Shown here one piece after another: positions 1-6,616 of a stretch of 52,961 nucleotides of DNA (positions are counted from its first letter, which is position 1; each line of letters starts with the position of its first letter). Both the position numbers and the translations under genes were made by a program. Location: the NCBI RefSeq assembly GCF_029945805.1, contig NZ_JAQSDH010000018.1:1-52961 (forward strand), read 5' to 3'. Under the pieces are notes generated by a model. That model saw only the letters and a program-made list of their open reading frames with translations. It was not told the DNA's origin and searched no databases. Origin of the DNA: Flavobacterium sp. Lineage in GTDB: Bacteria > Bacteroidota > Bacteroidia > Flavobacteriales > Flavobacteriaceae.

Positions 1-686
1 ATATTGCTAAGGGATTGCTGTTTAGTAAAGTCCAAATATGCCTCATCAATTAATACAATTGTATTTTGTGAAATCTTGGTTACAAATTCTACCAATGCTT
101 TTCTTTCACAAATTGTTCCTGTTGGGTTGTTTGGATTACAGATATAAACAAGTTTTGTATCTTGGTTTACAGCTTCCAACATAGCTTGCAAATTAATTTT
201 CTTGTCGGTTGTAAGCGGTACTTTGTTTTTGGTTAAACCTAAATTATCTAATGTGACGGTCCAATAATCATAGCTTGGGTCTGCGATTACATAATTTGCG
301 CTGCCAGTAACCTTCGTCTCGTGTCCTTTGTCTACTGATACATATTTTGCAACCAAATCTAAAATTTCAGTTGAACCAGCTCCTAACAATATGTTTTCGT
401 CATTAACACTATTTCTTTTTGCAAGGTCAGAAATTAGTTGTGTCGCCACATCCCAATTATATCGGTTACTAATATTTGCATTGTCAACAAATGCCTTCCT
501 TGCTAAAGGAGATGGACCATAGGGGTTTTCATTTGAGCGTAAAAAAATTAAGTTAGTGTCATTTTCTGAATTGTCAAAAATGTCATCAGGCACAACTGGC
601 GAAGCATAAGATTTTACATTTGCTAATCCAATCCCTGCTATTCCTAATCCAATTTGTTTTAGCCAAAGTCTTCTTCTGTTTTCCAT
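1..686 (-). CDS. Tat-exported PLP-dependent aminotransferase, HisC-like (C-terminus missing)
   Basis: Class I/II fold aminotransferase, cut by the left edge so that about 228 N-terminal residues are visible. The ATG is at 684-686. The N-terminus has a twin-arginine motif (NRRRLWLKQ) followed by a hydrophobic Gly/Ala stretch and a YAS cleavage region, so export in folded form by Tat is likely. The mature part has hallmarks of histidinol-phosphate aminotransferases: SNENPYGPSP, GAGSTEILD, CNPNNPTGT and the PLP-binding LIDEAYLDF. The PLP lysine lies beyond the edge. A Tat signal makes a role in histidine synthesis unlikely; an exported amino-acid transaminase is the safer reading. Substrate unknown. 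Confidence 0.85.
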   Translation of the reverse strand, partial: MENRRRLWLKQIGLGIAGIGLANVKSYASPVVPDDIFDNSENDTNLIFLRSNENPYGPSPLARKAFVDNANISNRYNWDVATQLISDLAKRNSVNDENILLGAGSTEILDLVAKYVSVDKGHETKVTGSANYVIADPSYDYWTVTLDNLGLTKNKVPLTTDKKINLQAMLEAVNQDTKLVYICNPNNPTGTICERKALVEFVTKISQNTIVLIDEAYLDFTKQQSLSN

Positions 687-807
687 ACTTCCTTTTTTTT
701 AATTTGACTTTAAAAAAATAGTTTGTTACAATCGGGGAGAATTAAAATTGCCACCACCATTTGTATACACTCTATTAAACTTTCTTAAACTATGCTAATT
801 TATAACT

Positions 808-845
808 AAAACCCTTTCTTCCAAGTTAACGGATGAAAGGGTTTT
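808..845 (-). terminator. rho-independent terminator of the uraH operon
   Basis: Inverted repeat of 11 bp (aaaaccctttc at 808-818, gaaagggtttt at 835-845) with a 16-nt loop, directly downstream of the minus-strand gene ending at 898. The minus-strand arm ends in four Ts. The rest of the 687-897 gap shows nothing else I can name. Confidence 0.6.
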
Positions 846-897
846 GGGTTTTTAGTTATGTTTCAAGGTACTTTATAAAAGTATGGTGTTTCCGAGT

Positions 898-1302
898 TTA
901 ATTACCTCTATAGGTAGCATACCCGTAAGCCGAAAGCGTTATTGGAACGTGATAATGATTGCCATCTTTAATTTGGAATACCACTTCTATAAAAGGGTAG
1001 AAACTATCTGTATTGGTTCTTTTGAAATATTCGCTGGTGAAATACGTTAGTTTGTAAATTCCGAGGTTTGATTTATCGGAGCTTAGAAAATCTGTAATTC
1101 TACCGTTTTTGTCCGTAACTTTTTCATCCGAAAAATTCCAAGTCTTGTTCTGTTCATTGTATTTTTCAAGTCGGATTGTAACTCCAGTTGCCGGTTCTCC
1201 TTTAGATACATCTAAGATGTGACTTGAAAGTTGAAAGGTTTTTTGTGCAAAGGTCAGATTCGATAACATTACTGTAAGAATAGCGAATAGTAGCTTTTTC
1301 AT
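898..1302 (-). CDS. uraH: 5-hydroxyisourate hydrolase (transthyretin-like), exported
   Basis: Hydrolyses 5-hydroxyisourate, the product of urate oxidation, to OHCU. Family signatures are clear: HILDVSKGEPA (His28), Arg68 in DKNGRIT, HYHVP (His118) and the C-terminal YRG. The family usually ends YRGS; this protein ends YRGN, replacing a conserved serine. I start at the second in-frame ATG (1300-1302), which gives 134 residues with a standard signal peptide (MKKLLFAIL...TFAQ) and a 22-bp gap to the upstream gene; the ATG at 1347 would add a non-signal extension and overlap that gene. Export is unusual for this enzyme. It follows the GlcG-like gene in the same transcript. Confidence 0.85.
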   Translation of the reverse strand: MKKLLFAILTVMLSNLTFAQKTFQLSSHILDVSKGEPATGVTIRLEKYNEQNKTWNFSDEKVTDKNGRITDFLSSDKSNLGIYKLTYFTSEYFKRTNTDSFYPFIEVVFQIKDGNHYHVPITLSAYGYATYRGN

Positions 1303-1324
1303 TTTATGAGTTTTTTTAAGTTTA

Positions 1325-1852
1325 TTATTTTGTAGTTGTAATTCCAATTTCGGGAATAGAGGCGGATTTTGCTAGTAAATCATCGTTTTCTGCACTTCCG
1401 CCGCCCGCAACGCCAACGCTTCCAATTACCGCACCTTTATACCATATTGGAGCGCCACCACTCAATAATAGTAATTCGGGAAGTGTATTTAAATTTTTGG
1501 TATCTGGGTTTGATTCGGCGTTTCTTAACAGTAAAAGTGTAGGTGTTTTTGTTGATAAAGCCGTAAATGCTTTTCTTCGGGCAGCCTCTGTATTGTGTGG
1601 TCCCACTCCATCACCGCGAACTAATAGAATAGTGGTTCCTGAAGCATCCAGAATAGCTATAGAAACTTTTTTATCTAAGGATGCTGCGGTTTTAGTAACA
1701 CGCTTGGTCAACTCTAAAGCAGCTTCTAGTGTTAAATTGTCAACCGACGTTACGTAGGTGTCAACAGGCAGTTGTAATTTTTTTGAATCACTAGTGTTTT
1801 GTCCAAAACATACAGTGGAAATTAACGTAATCAATACCAATATACTTTTCAT
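1325..1852 (-). CDS. GlcG/HbpS-like heme-binding domain protein, exported
   Basis: A 175-residue protein with a signal peptide (MKSILVLITLISTVCFGQ) and one GlcG/HbpS (DUF336-type) domain. Typical stretches are LTLEAALELTKR, VSIAILDASG, RGDGVGPHNTEAARRKAFTA and GGAPIWYKGAVIGSVGVAGG. Some members of the family bind heme or sense redox state; others sit beside glycolate or propanediol genes with no proven role. It lies between the Crp-type regulator and uraH and has its own candidate promoter at 1869-1876, so it probably heads a two-gene transcript. Substrate or ligand cannot be told from sequence. Confidence 0.85.
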   Translation of the reverse strand: MKSILVLITLISTVCFGQNTSDSKKLQLPVDTYVTSVDNLTLEAALELTKRVTKTAASLDKKVSIAILDASGTTILLVRGDGVGPHNTEAARRKAFTALSTKTPTLLLLRNAESNPDTKNLNTLPELLLLSGGAPIWYKGAVIGSVGVAGGGSAENDDLLAKSASIPEIGITTTK

Positions 1853-1868
1853 ACTTAATTTGTTTCTG

Positions 1869-1887
1869 CAAAGTTAAGTACAGTACT
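1869..1887 (-). promoter_or_regulatory. candidate -7 box and adjacent palindrome before the GlcG-like gene
   Basis: On the minus strand 1876-1869 reads TAACTTTG, matching the Bacteroidota -7 consensus TAnnTTTG, 17 bp before the ATG. Directly upstream, 1877-1887 is a palindrome (agtac-a-gtact). The Crp-type regulator gene ends just beyond, at 1917, so an operator for it is possible. No clear -33 TTG is visible. Confidence 0.4.
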
Positions 1888-1916
1888 AATCATAAATGTT
1901 GTCCTAGGTCAAGGTT

Positions 1917-2486
1917 TTACAACTTCGATTTGATTCTGCTTAAGGTAGATGGAGTAATACCAAGATAAGAAGCCGCCATTTTATTGGACACTCTTAATAG
2001 TAATTTTGGTTGATGCTGGATTAACCACTTTACTTTAGCCAAAGCGTCAAATCCTTGAAATCCGTAAATTCTTTTCTGAGCCACGATGAATCCGAGTTCT
2101 AAAATTTCGGTATATATTTTGGCAAATTCGGGTAACGTATTTACTAAGTGATAAAAATCAGTTCTTGAAATGCACAATAGTTCGGATTTTTCAATAGTTT
2201 GCAGGTATTCTTCAGCTGGCAGTTGATCAATAAAACTGGGTAAAGCCGTAGCGAAATTTCCCTCAAACGCAAAATATCTGGAGCTTTCGTTTCCATCTGC
2301 ACTTACAGTAAATAACCGAATACAGCCTTCGTTTATAAAATAATAGTTTTTGCAAACTTGGTCATAGCTCAAAAGAATTTCGTTTCTCCTGGTGCTGATT
2401 AGACTAAAGTAAGAACAGATTTCATGAAGTACTGTATCCTCTAAATCAGTTTTACTTTTCAGAAATTTTTCAAGAGTGGCATGCAT
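1917..2486 (-). CDS. Crp/Fnr-family transcriptional regulator
   Basis: A 189-residue protein with an N-terminal cyclic-nucleotide-binding-like beta-barrel (YYFINEGCIRLF..DGNESSRYFAFEG) and a short C-terminal helix-turn-helix (MAASYLGITPSTLSRIKSKL). This compact form is the usual Crp-like family of Bacteroidota; the Fnr cysteine cluster and the RxS cAMP signature are absent. I start at ATG 2484-2486; an earlier ATG at 2540 would overlap the upstream hydrolase by 25 bp and add a polar tail not typical of the family. It sits between the hydrolase and the GlcG/uraH pair and may regulate them. Effector unknown. Confidence 0.85.
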   Translation of the reverse strand: MHATLEKFLKSKTDLEDTVLHEICSYFSLISTRRNEILLSYDQVCKNYYFINEGCIRLFTVSADGNESSRYFAFEGNFATALPSFIDQLPAEEYLQTIEKSELLCISRTDFYHLVNTLPEFAKIYTEILELGFIVAQKRIYGFQGFDALAKVKWLIQHQPKLLLRVSNKMAASYLGITPSTLSRIKSKL

Positions 2487-2515
2487 TCCTTTGTTGAGGT
2501 TACTTTTTTTACTAA

Positions 2516-3883
2516 TTATTTCACTTGTTGCAGTATCCATAAAGTCATTGCGTTTAAAGCAACAGGAGAAATCGTTTGTTCAATTTCAGCATATTCGCTT
2601 AGTGCTCCTGTTTTTGATTCCTGAAACAAGTGGTTGAGCCCTTCCATTTCAATAGTTTCAACTTTAGTATTGCTACCACTTTCGACTGCTTTTTTAATCG
2701 CTGCCAAATTATCTTTAGCAGGAACTTGAAAATCCTTACTACCGTTAATTGCCAATACAGGACATTTCACTTTGTTTAAATATTGAGATGGTTTTGATTG
2801 TAAAAGACTAAGGATTTCATTGCCCATCAGTTGATCTGTAATTGCGGTTAATTGTTCTTCGGGTACCATAGTCCCAATTTTCTCTTTGAAATAGGTTGAC
2901 ACTTCTGCTTTTATTCCAGCAGCATCTGATTTCGAATTAACAATGATATCATAAGCACCTCCAAAAAGTACTTGTCCCTGCATAATTTGATCTTCTGGAA
3001 TTCCCAGCAATCTTTCGGAAGCTGCTTTTTGGGAAAGCATTAGTTTATTACCGTCTAATCCAGGTCCAGCCATTAAAATGATATAGTTTACATCTTTGTT
3101 TTCAGAAGCAATTTTTGGAGCAACAATTCCGCCAATACTATGCCCAATCAATCCTATTTTGGAAGTAATAATATCCTTTCTGGTTTTCAGATAGGCGATC
3201 GCACCTTTAACGTCTGCCGAATTAGTTTCAATAGTTGTTTGTGCCACTTTTCCACCGGATTCTCCTGTACCTCTATCATCAAAACGCAGTACTCCGATTC
3301 CGTTTTTGGTTAATTGATCCGCTATAACCCAATACAATTTGTGTCCAAACATAGCGCCATTTCTATCTTGAGGTCCGCTTCCGCTAATGATGATTACAAC
3401 CGGATATTTACCTTCTTTTTTAGGCAAAGTCAAAGTTCCTTTCAAGTTGATTTTATCGGCTAAATTTTGAAAAGCAACCTCTTCGGAATAATAAGAAAAT
3501 GGTGGTTTGGGTTCCTGAGGCCTGTTTAGTTTGATGTTTCCTTTTTTTAAAGCTAATGGAAGTCCATTTCCTGCTTGACTTAAATTCCCAGCAAATTCAT
3601 TTTTTTGATTCAAACGTGCTGAATATTCCATTTTGAACATGGGGAAAGTAATTTTTAAAACAGAATCGATATAGGTTGTACTTTCTGCTTTTGAATTGCT
3701 CAATCCTTGTTTAGGGATATCCATTGTGGCACCATATCCAGTTTCGTCTTTACTTAAATGAAATACAATTCCCAATTTACCGGATGGAATTTCAATTTCA
3801 CCGGTCCAATCTCCCGAAATATCTTGAGCGGAAGTCAGCAATGAAAACAATAGAAAGAAGGAAAGAGTAAAGAGTTTTTTCAT
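2516..3883 (-). CDS. secreted alpha/beta hydrolase
   Basis: A 455-residue protein with a signal peptide (MKKLFTLSFFLLFSLLTSAQ), an N-terminal beta-rich domain (about 21-125, often found before such hydrolases in this phylum) and an alpha/beta-hydrolase domain. The likely triad is Ser249 in GHSIGG, Asp384 in GSKDFQVP and His418 in GLNHLF; the oxyanion region is ISGSGPQDRNG and the conserved DDRGTGES follows strand 4. The family includes esterases, acyl-peptidases and cephalosporin-C deacetylase relatives, so the substrate is open. It is first in a minus-strand run with the Crp-type regulator 29 bp downstream. Confidence 0.85.
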   Translation of the reverse strand: MKKLFTLSFFLLFSLLTSAQDISGDWTGEIEIPSGKLGIVFHLSKDETGYGATMDIPKQGLSNSKAESTTYIDSVLKITFPMFKMEYSARLNQKNEFAGNLSQAGNGLPLALKKGNIKLNRPQEPKPPFSYYSEEVAFQNLADKINLKGTLTLPKKEGKYPVVIIISGSGPQDRNGAMFGHKLYWVIADQLTKNGIGVLRFDDRGTGESGGKVAQTTIETNSADVKGAIAYLKTRKDIITSKIGLIGHSIGGIVAPKIASENKDVNYIILMAGPGLDGNKLMLSQKAASERLLGIPEDQIMQGQVLFGGAYDIIVNSKSDAAGIKAEVSTYFKEKIGTMVPEEQLTAITDQLMGNEILSLLQSKPSQYLNKVKCPVLAINGSKDFQVPAKDNLAAIKKAVESGSNTKVETIEMEGLNHLFQESKTGALSEYAEIEQTISPVALNAMTLWILQQVK

Positions 3884-3917
3884 GGGGTTTGGATTTTGAG
3901 CACTAATATAAAAAATA

Positions 3918-3943
3918 AAACCCTTTCGCGATGGAAAGGGTTT
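3918..3943 (-). terminator. rho-independent terminator after purA
   Basis: Perfect 10-bp inverted repeat (aaaccctttc 3918-3927, gaaagggttt 3934-3943) with a 6-nt loop, 7 bp past the purA stop codon. The stem sequence nearly repeats that at 808-845, so this genome seems to use one favoured terminator stem. Confidence 0.75.
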
Positions 3944-3949
3944 ATAAAA

Positions 3950-5221
3950 TTATCTTGAAATCGTCTGTTTTCTATCGGGTCCTACAGAAACAATTTTTAT
4001 CGGAACTTCGACTTCTTTTTCTATAAACTCGATGTAGTCTTTTAGTTCTTTTGGTAGGCTGTCTGCAGAAGTCATTCCTGTTAAATCAGCTTTCCAACCT
4101 TTAAATTCGGTATAAATTGGCGTAACATTTTCTTCCTCAATATTGTATGGAAAATGCGAAATGATTTCCCCTTTATAATTGTAAGCAGTGCACACTTTTA
4201 ACGTCTCAAACCCCGAAAGCACATCGCCCTTCATCATCATCAATTGGGTTACACCATTAATTTGGATGGCATATTTCAGCGCAACCAAATCAAGCCAACC
4301 GCAACGGCGTTTTCGTCCGGTAACACTTCCAAATTCGTTTCCAACACTTGCCATCAAATCGCCTGCGTCTGTAAAATCCTCGGTAGGAAATGGTCCAGAA
4401 CCTACACGAGTGGTGTATGCTTTGAAAATTCCGTAAACTTCTTTGATTTTATTTGGAGCAATGCCCAAACCTGTACAAGCGCCTGCAGCAGTAGTGTTAG
4501 ATGAGGTAACAAATGGATAGGTTCCGAAGTCAACATCCAACAATGAACCTTGTGCACCTTCACACAGAATTGATTTACCTGCTTTTTGGGCTTGTGCCAA
4601 ATATTCTTCACTATCGATGAAGTCTAATTTTTGTAAATCTTCAATCGCTTCAAAAAATTCTTTTTCTAATTCGGGTAAATTGTATTGAATGTCAACGTTG
4701 TAAAACGCAATCATCGCTTCATGTTTATCAGCTAAAGCACGGTATCTTTCTTTGAAATCAGCTAGTTCGATATCACCAACACGGATTCCGTTTCTACCGG
4801 TTTTGTCCATATAGGTTGGTCCAATGCCTTTTAACGTAGAACCAATTTTGGCTTTTCCTTTCGATGCTTCAGAAGCTGCGTCTAGTAAACGGTGCGTTGG
4901 AAGTATTAAATGCGCTTTTCTAGAAATAATTAGTTTTGATTTTAGATCGAGGTTGAATTTGGCCAAACCATCTATCTCACTTTTGAAAACTACAGGGTCA
5001 ATCACAACACCGTTTCCGATGATGTTGATGTTGTTTTTATGAAAAATTCCAGAAGGAATAGTTCTCAAAACATGTTTAATTCCGTCAAATTCTAAAGTGT
5101 GTCCAGCATTTGGTCCACCTTGAAAGCGAGCGATAATGTCGTATTTTGAAGTTAAAACGTCAACTATTTTTCCTTTGCCTTCATCGCCCCATTGTAATCC
5201 AAGTAGTAAATCTACAGTCAT
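3950..5221 (-). CDS. purA: adenylosuccinate synthetase
   Basis: Joins IMP and aspartate with GTP to give adenylosuccinate, the first committed step to AMP; cytoplasmic. At 423 residues the length fits the family. Visible motifs: GDEGKGK (12-18, GTP-binding P-loop), GPNAGHT, GSTLKGIGP, GAQGSLLDVDFGTYP, TRVGSGPFPTE, GRKRRCGWLDL and KGDVLSGF. The start follows a 52-bp leader that carries a strong palindrome (5236-5256). It is last in a minus-strand series that includes the HMA protein and fur, but the leader hairpin may separate it from them. Confidence 0.97.
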   Translation of the reverse strand: MTVDLLLGLQWGDEGKGKIVDVLTSKYDIIARFQGGPNAGHTLEFDGIKHVLRTIPSGIFHKNNINIIGNGVVIDPVVFKSEIDGLAKFNLDLKSKLIISRKAHLILPTHRLLDAASEASKGKAKIGSTLKGIGPTYMDKTGRNGIRVGDIELADFKERYRALADKHEAMIAFYNVDIQYNLPELEKEFFEAIEDLQKLDFIDSEEYLAQAQKAGKSILCEGAQGSLLDVDFGTYPFVTSSNTTAAGACTGLGIAPNKIKEVYGIFKAYTTRVGSGPFPTEDFTDAGDLMASVGNEFGSVTGRKRRCGWLDLVALKYAIQINGVTQLMMMKGDVLSGFETLKVCTAYNYKGEIISHFPYNIEEENVTPIYTEFKGWKADLTGMTSADSLPKELKDYIEFIEKEVEVPIKIVSVGPDRKQTISR

Positions 5222-5235
5222 TGTGTGTTGTGTTT

Positions 5236-5256
5236 AAACTGAACTTGGTTCAGTTT
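5236..5256. promoter_or_regulatory. 21-bp palindrome in the purA leader
   Basis: Perfect inverted repeat aaactgaac-ttg-gttcagttt, ending 15 bp from the purA ATG. The core is CTGAA-N5-TTCAG, the same spaced core found before gyrB (38006-38022 region) and mdh (40225-40239). It could be an operator, an RNA hairpin that affects translation, or a weak terminator for the upstream HMA gene; it lacks a T-tract on the minus strand. Confidence 0.5.
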
Positions 5257-5273
5257 CTGTTTGTAGTTAGTTA

Positions 5274-5624
5274 TTATTTTATTTTACAGCAATTGTCTAA
5301 ATTTTCATAAGCTACAGCATCTGCTTTAATATCATCGGCATCATAACCCATTGCAGAAATTTTATTCTTTATGGTTTGAAGATTGGTTTTCTTTGGATTA
5401 TAATAGACCGTAATTGTCATCGCAGTATCATTGAGCTCGAAGGTTTTCAATCCTTTTATTTTATACAATTCGGTATTAAAATTTTTACCACAAGTTTCAC
5501 ATTGTTTGCAATGATCGCAGTGGAGTATCGTTTTTATTACTGCTTTTTCAATATTCTTATTTTGAGCAACTATTGAATGGAATGAAAACAGTAAAATAGC
5601 AAAGAGAAATTGGTTAAGTTTCAT
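5274..5624 (-). CDS. exported heavy-metal-associated (HMA) domain protein
   Basis: A 116-residue protein with a signal peptide (MKLNQFLFAILLFSFHSIVAQ) and a single ferredoxin-like HMA domain. The metal loop is cysteine-rich, CDHCKQCETC (Cys36, 39, 42, 45), rather than the simple CxxC of copper chaperones; two more cysteines lie near the C-terminus (NCCK). The fold is supported by GLKTFELND, TITVYYNPKKT and KISAMGYDAD. It starts 11 bp after the Fur-family gene, so it is probably co-transcribed with it and acts in metal binding in the periplasm. Which metal is unknown. Confidence 0.8.
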   Translation of the reverse strand: MKLNQFLFAILLFSFHSIVAQNKNIEKAVIKTILHCDHCKQCETCGKNFNTELYKIKGLKTFELNDTAMTITVYYNPKKTNLQTIKNKISAMGYDADDIKADAVAYENLDNCCKIK

Positions 5625-5635
5625 TTAAAATAATT

Positions 5636-6091
5636 TTATTGTTCTTTTTTAGTTGCATAGAAATACAACGAGTGGTTGTGAATCTCGATGCCAAATAAAT
5701 CGCCTATAGTTTGTTTGATTGTCTGAATTCGTGGGTCGCAAAATTCGATTACTTCACCAGTATCGGTCATAATGATATGATCGTGTTGCTTGTCAAAATA
5801 TGATTTTTCATAGTGTGCCTGATTTTGTCCAAACTGATGCTTGCGAACCAAACCGCAATCTAATAAAAGTTCGATAGTGTTGTACAAAGTAGCACGCGAT
5901 ACACGATAATTTTTGTTTTTCATTTTGATATACAAGTTCTCAATATCAAAGTGCTCTTCACTATCATAAATTTCCTGAAGAATAGCATAGCGTTCAGGCG
6001 TTTTGCGATGTCCTTTGTTTTCAAGATATAATGTAAAAACGTTTTTTACAGTCTCTTGATTTTTACTGTTATCAGTAGCAATTAGTGTCAT
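5636..6091 (-). CDS. Fur-family metal-responsive repressor
   Basis: A 151-residue Fur/Zur/PerR-type regulator. A winged-helix domain (about 15-90) has the recognition segment [18 protein letters not shown]; the dimer domain carries metal ligands HDH (103-105), His93 and Glu95, and HNH (138-140). The first structural-zinc CxxC pair of E. coli Fur is replaced by MTDT, and only Cys118 and Cys79 remain, so there is no Cys4 zinc site. This is the form usual in Bacteroidota. Fur, Zur or PerR specificity cannot be assigned. The adjacent HMA gene is a plausible co-regulated partner. Confidence 0.9.
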   Translation of the reverse strand: MTLIATDNSKNQETVKNVFTLYLENKGHRKTPERYAILQEIYDSEEHFDIENLYIKMKNKNYRVSRATLYNTIELLLDCGLVRKHQFGQNQAHYEKSYFDKQHDHIIMTDTGEVIEFCDPRIQTIKQTIGDLFGIEIHNHSLYFYATKKEQ

Positions 6092-6095
6092 GTGG

Positions 6096-6103
6096 CAAAG
6101 GTA
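6096..6103 (-). promoter_or_regulatory. candidate -7 box before the Fur-family gene
   Basis: Minus strand 6103-6096 reads TACCTTTG (TAnnTTTG consensus), only 5 bp before the ATG at 6091. If used, the transcript would be almost leaderless. No -33 TTG at normal spacing. Confidence 0.25.
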
Positions 6104-6107
6104 AAAT

Positions 6108-6614
6108 TTAAAACTTAAAATGAAGAATCAAATTTAAACTATAAATTGTATTTATTTTATTAAAACTAACATTTGGGTTAAATCCCAAAGCAAAATGGTC
6201 ATTAGTGTAGTATAATAATTTCACTTTGAATGGAATTGCATAAGATTGGTTTTCGTTTTGGACCGTTGTATTATTTTGAGTTATAAATCCTAATCCTGCA
6301 TGCGTTTCAAGCGTGAACTGTTTAGCAATGCTAAATTCTCTGCCATATAACACAGTGATTTCGTAAAAACCTTCGAGATCAATATAGCTTTGCTCATCTT
6401 TTCCAAACCCAAAACCAATAGTATTTGATAATGTAAGCAAGTTTGATTTGTAGGAAGTAGTTACATCGAAAGCGCTAATTAAAACCAATGCTGAGTGTTC
6501 ATTATTGATTTTATAAGTTCCAATGCCGTAGTCAATTGACTTAAACTTGAATTTGTCTTGAGAAAATAGTTGAGAAACGGTAATCAAGCAAATGACAAAA
6601 ATTAGTTTTCTCAT
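6108..6614 (-). CDS. small exported beta-rich protein, putative outer-membrane protein
   Basis: A 168-residue protein with a signal peptide ([19 protein letters not shown]). The mature part alternates polar and hydrophobic residues and ends in Phe (LILHFKF), features of small outer-membrane beta-barrels. I do not recognise a specific family. It lies 2 bp after the SpoT-like gene and 16 bp before fur on the same strand, so the three are probably co-transcribed. Confidence 0.6.
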   Translation of the reverse strand: MRKLIFVICLITVSQLFSQDKFKFKSIDYGIGTYKINNEHSALVLISAFDVTTSYKSNLLTLSNTIGFGFGKDEQSYIDLEGFYEITVLYGREFSIAKQFTLETHAGLGFITQNNTTVQNENQSYAIPFKVKLLYYTNDHFALGFNPNVSFNKINTIYSLNLILHFKF

Positions 6615-6616
6615 CC

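Noticed and set aside
5236..5256. purA leader palindrome as terminator of the HMA gene
   Set aside because: No T-tract follows on the minus strand; kept as a possible operator or hairpin instead.
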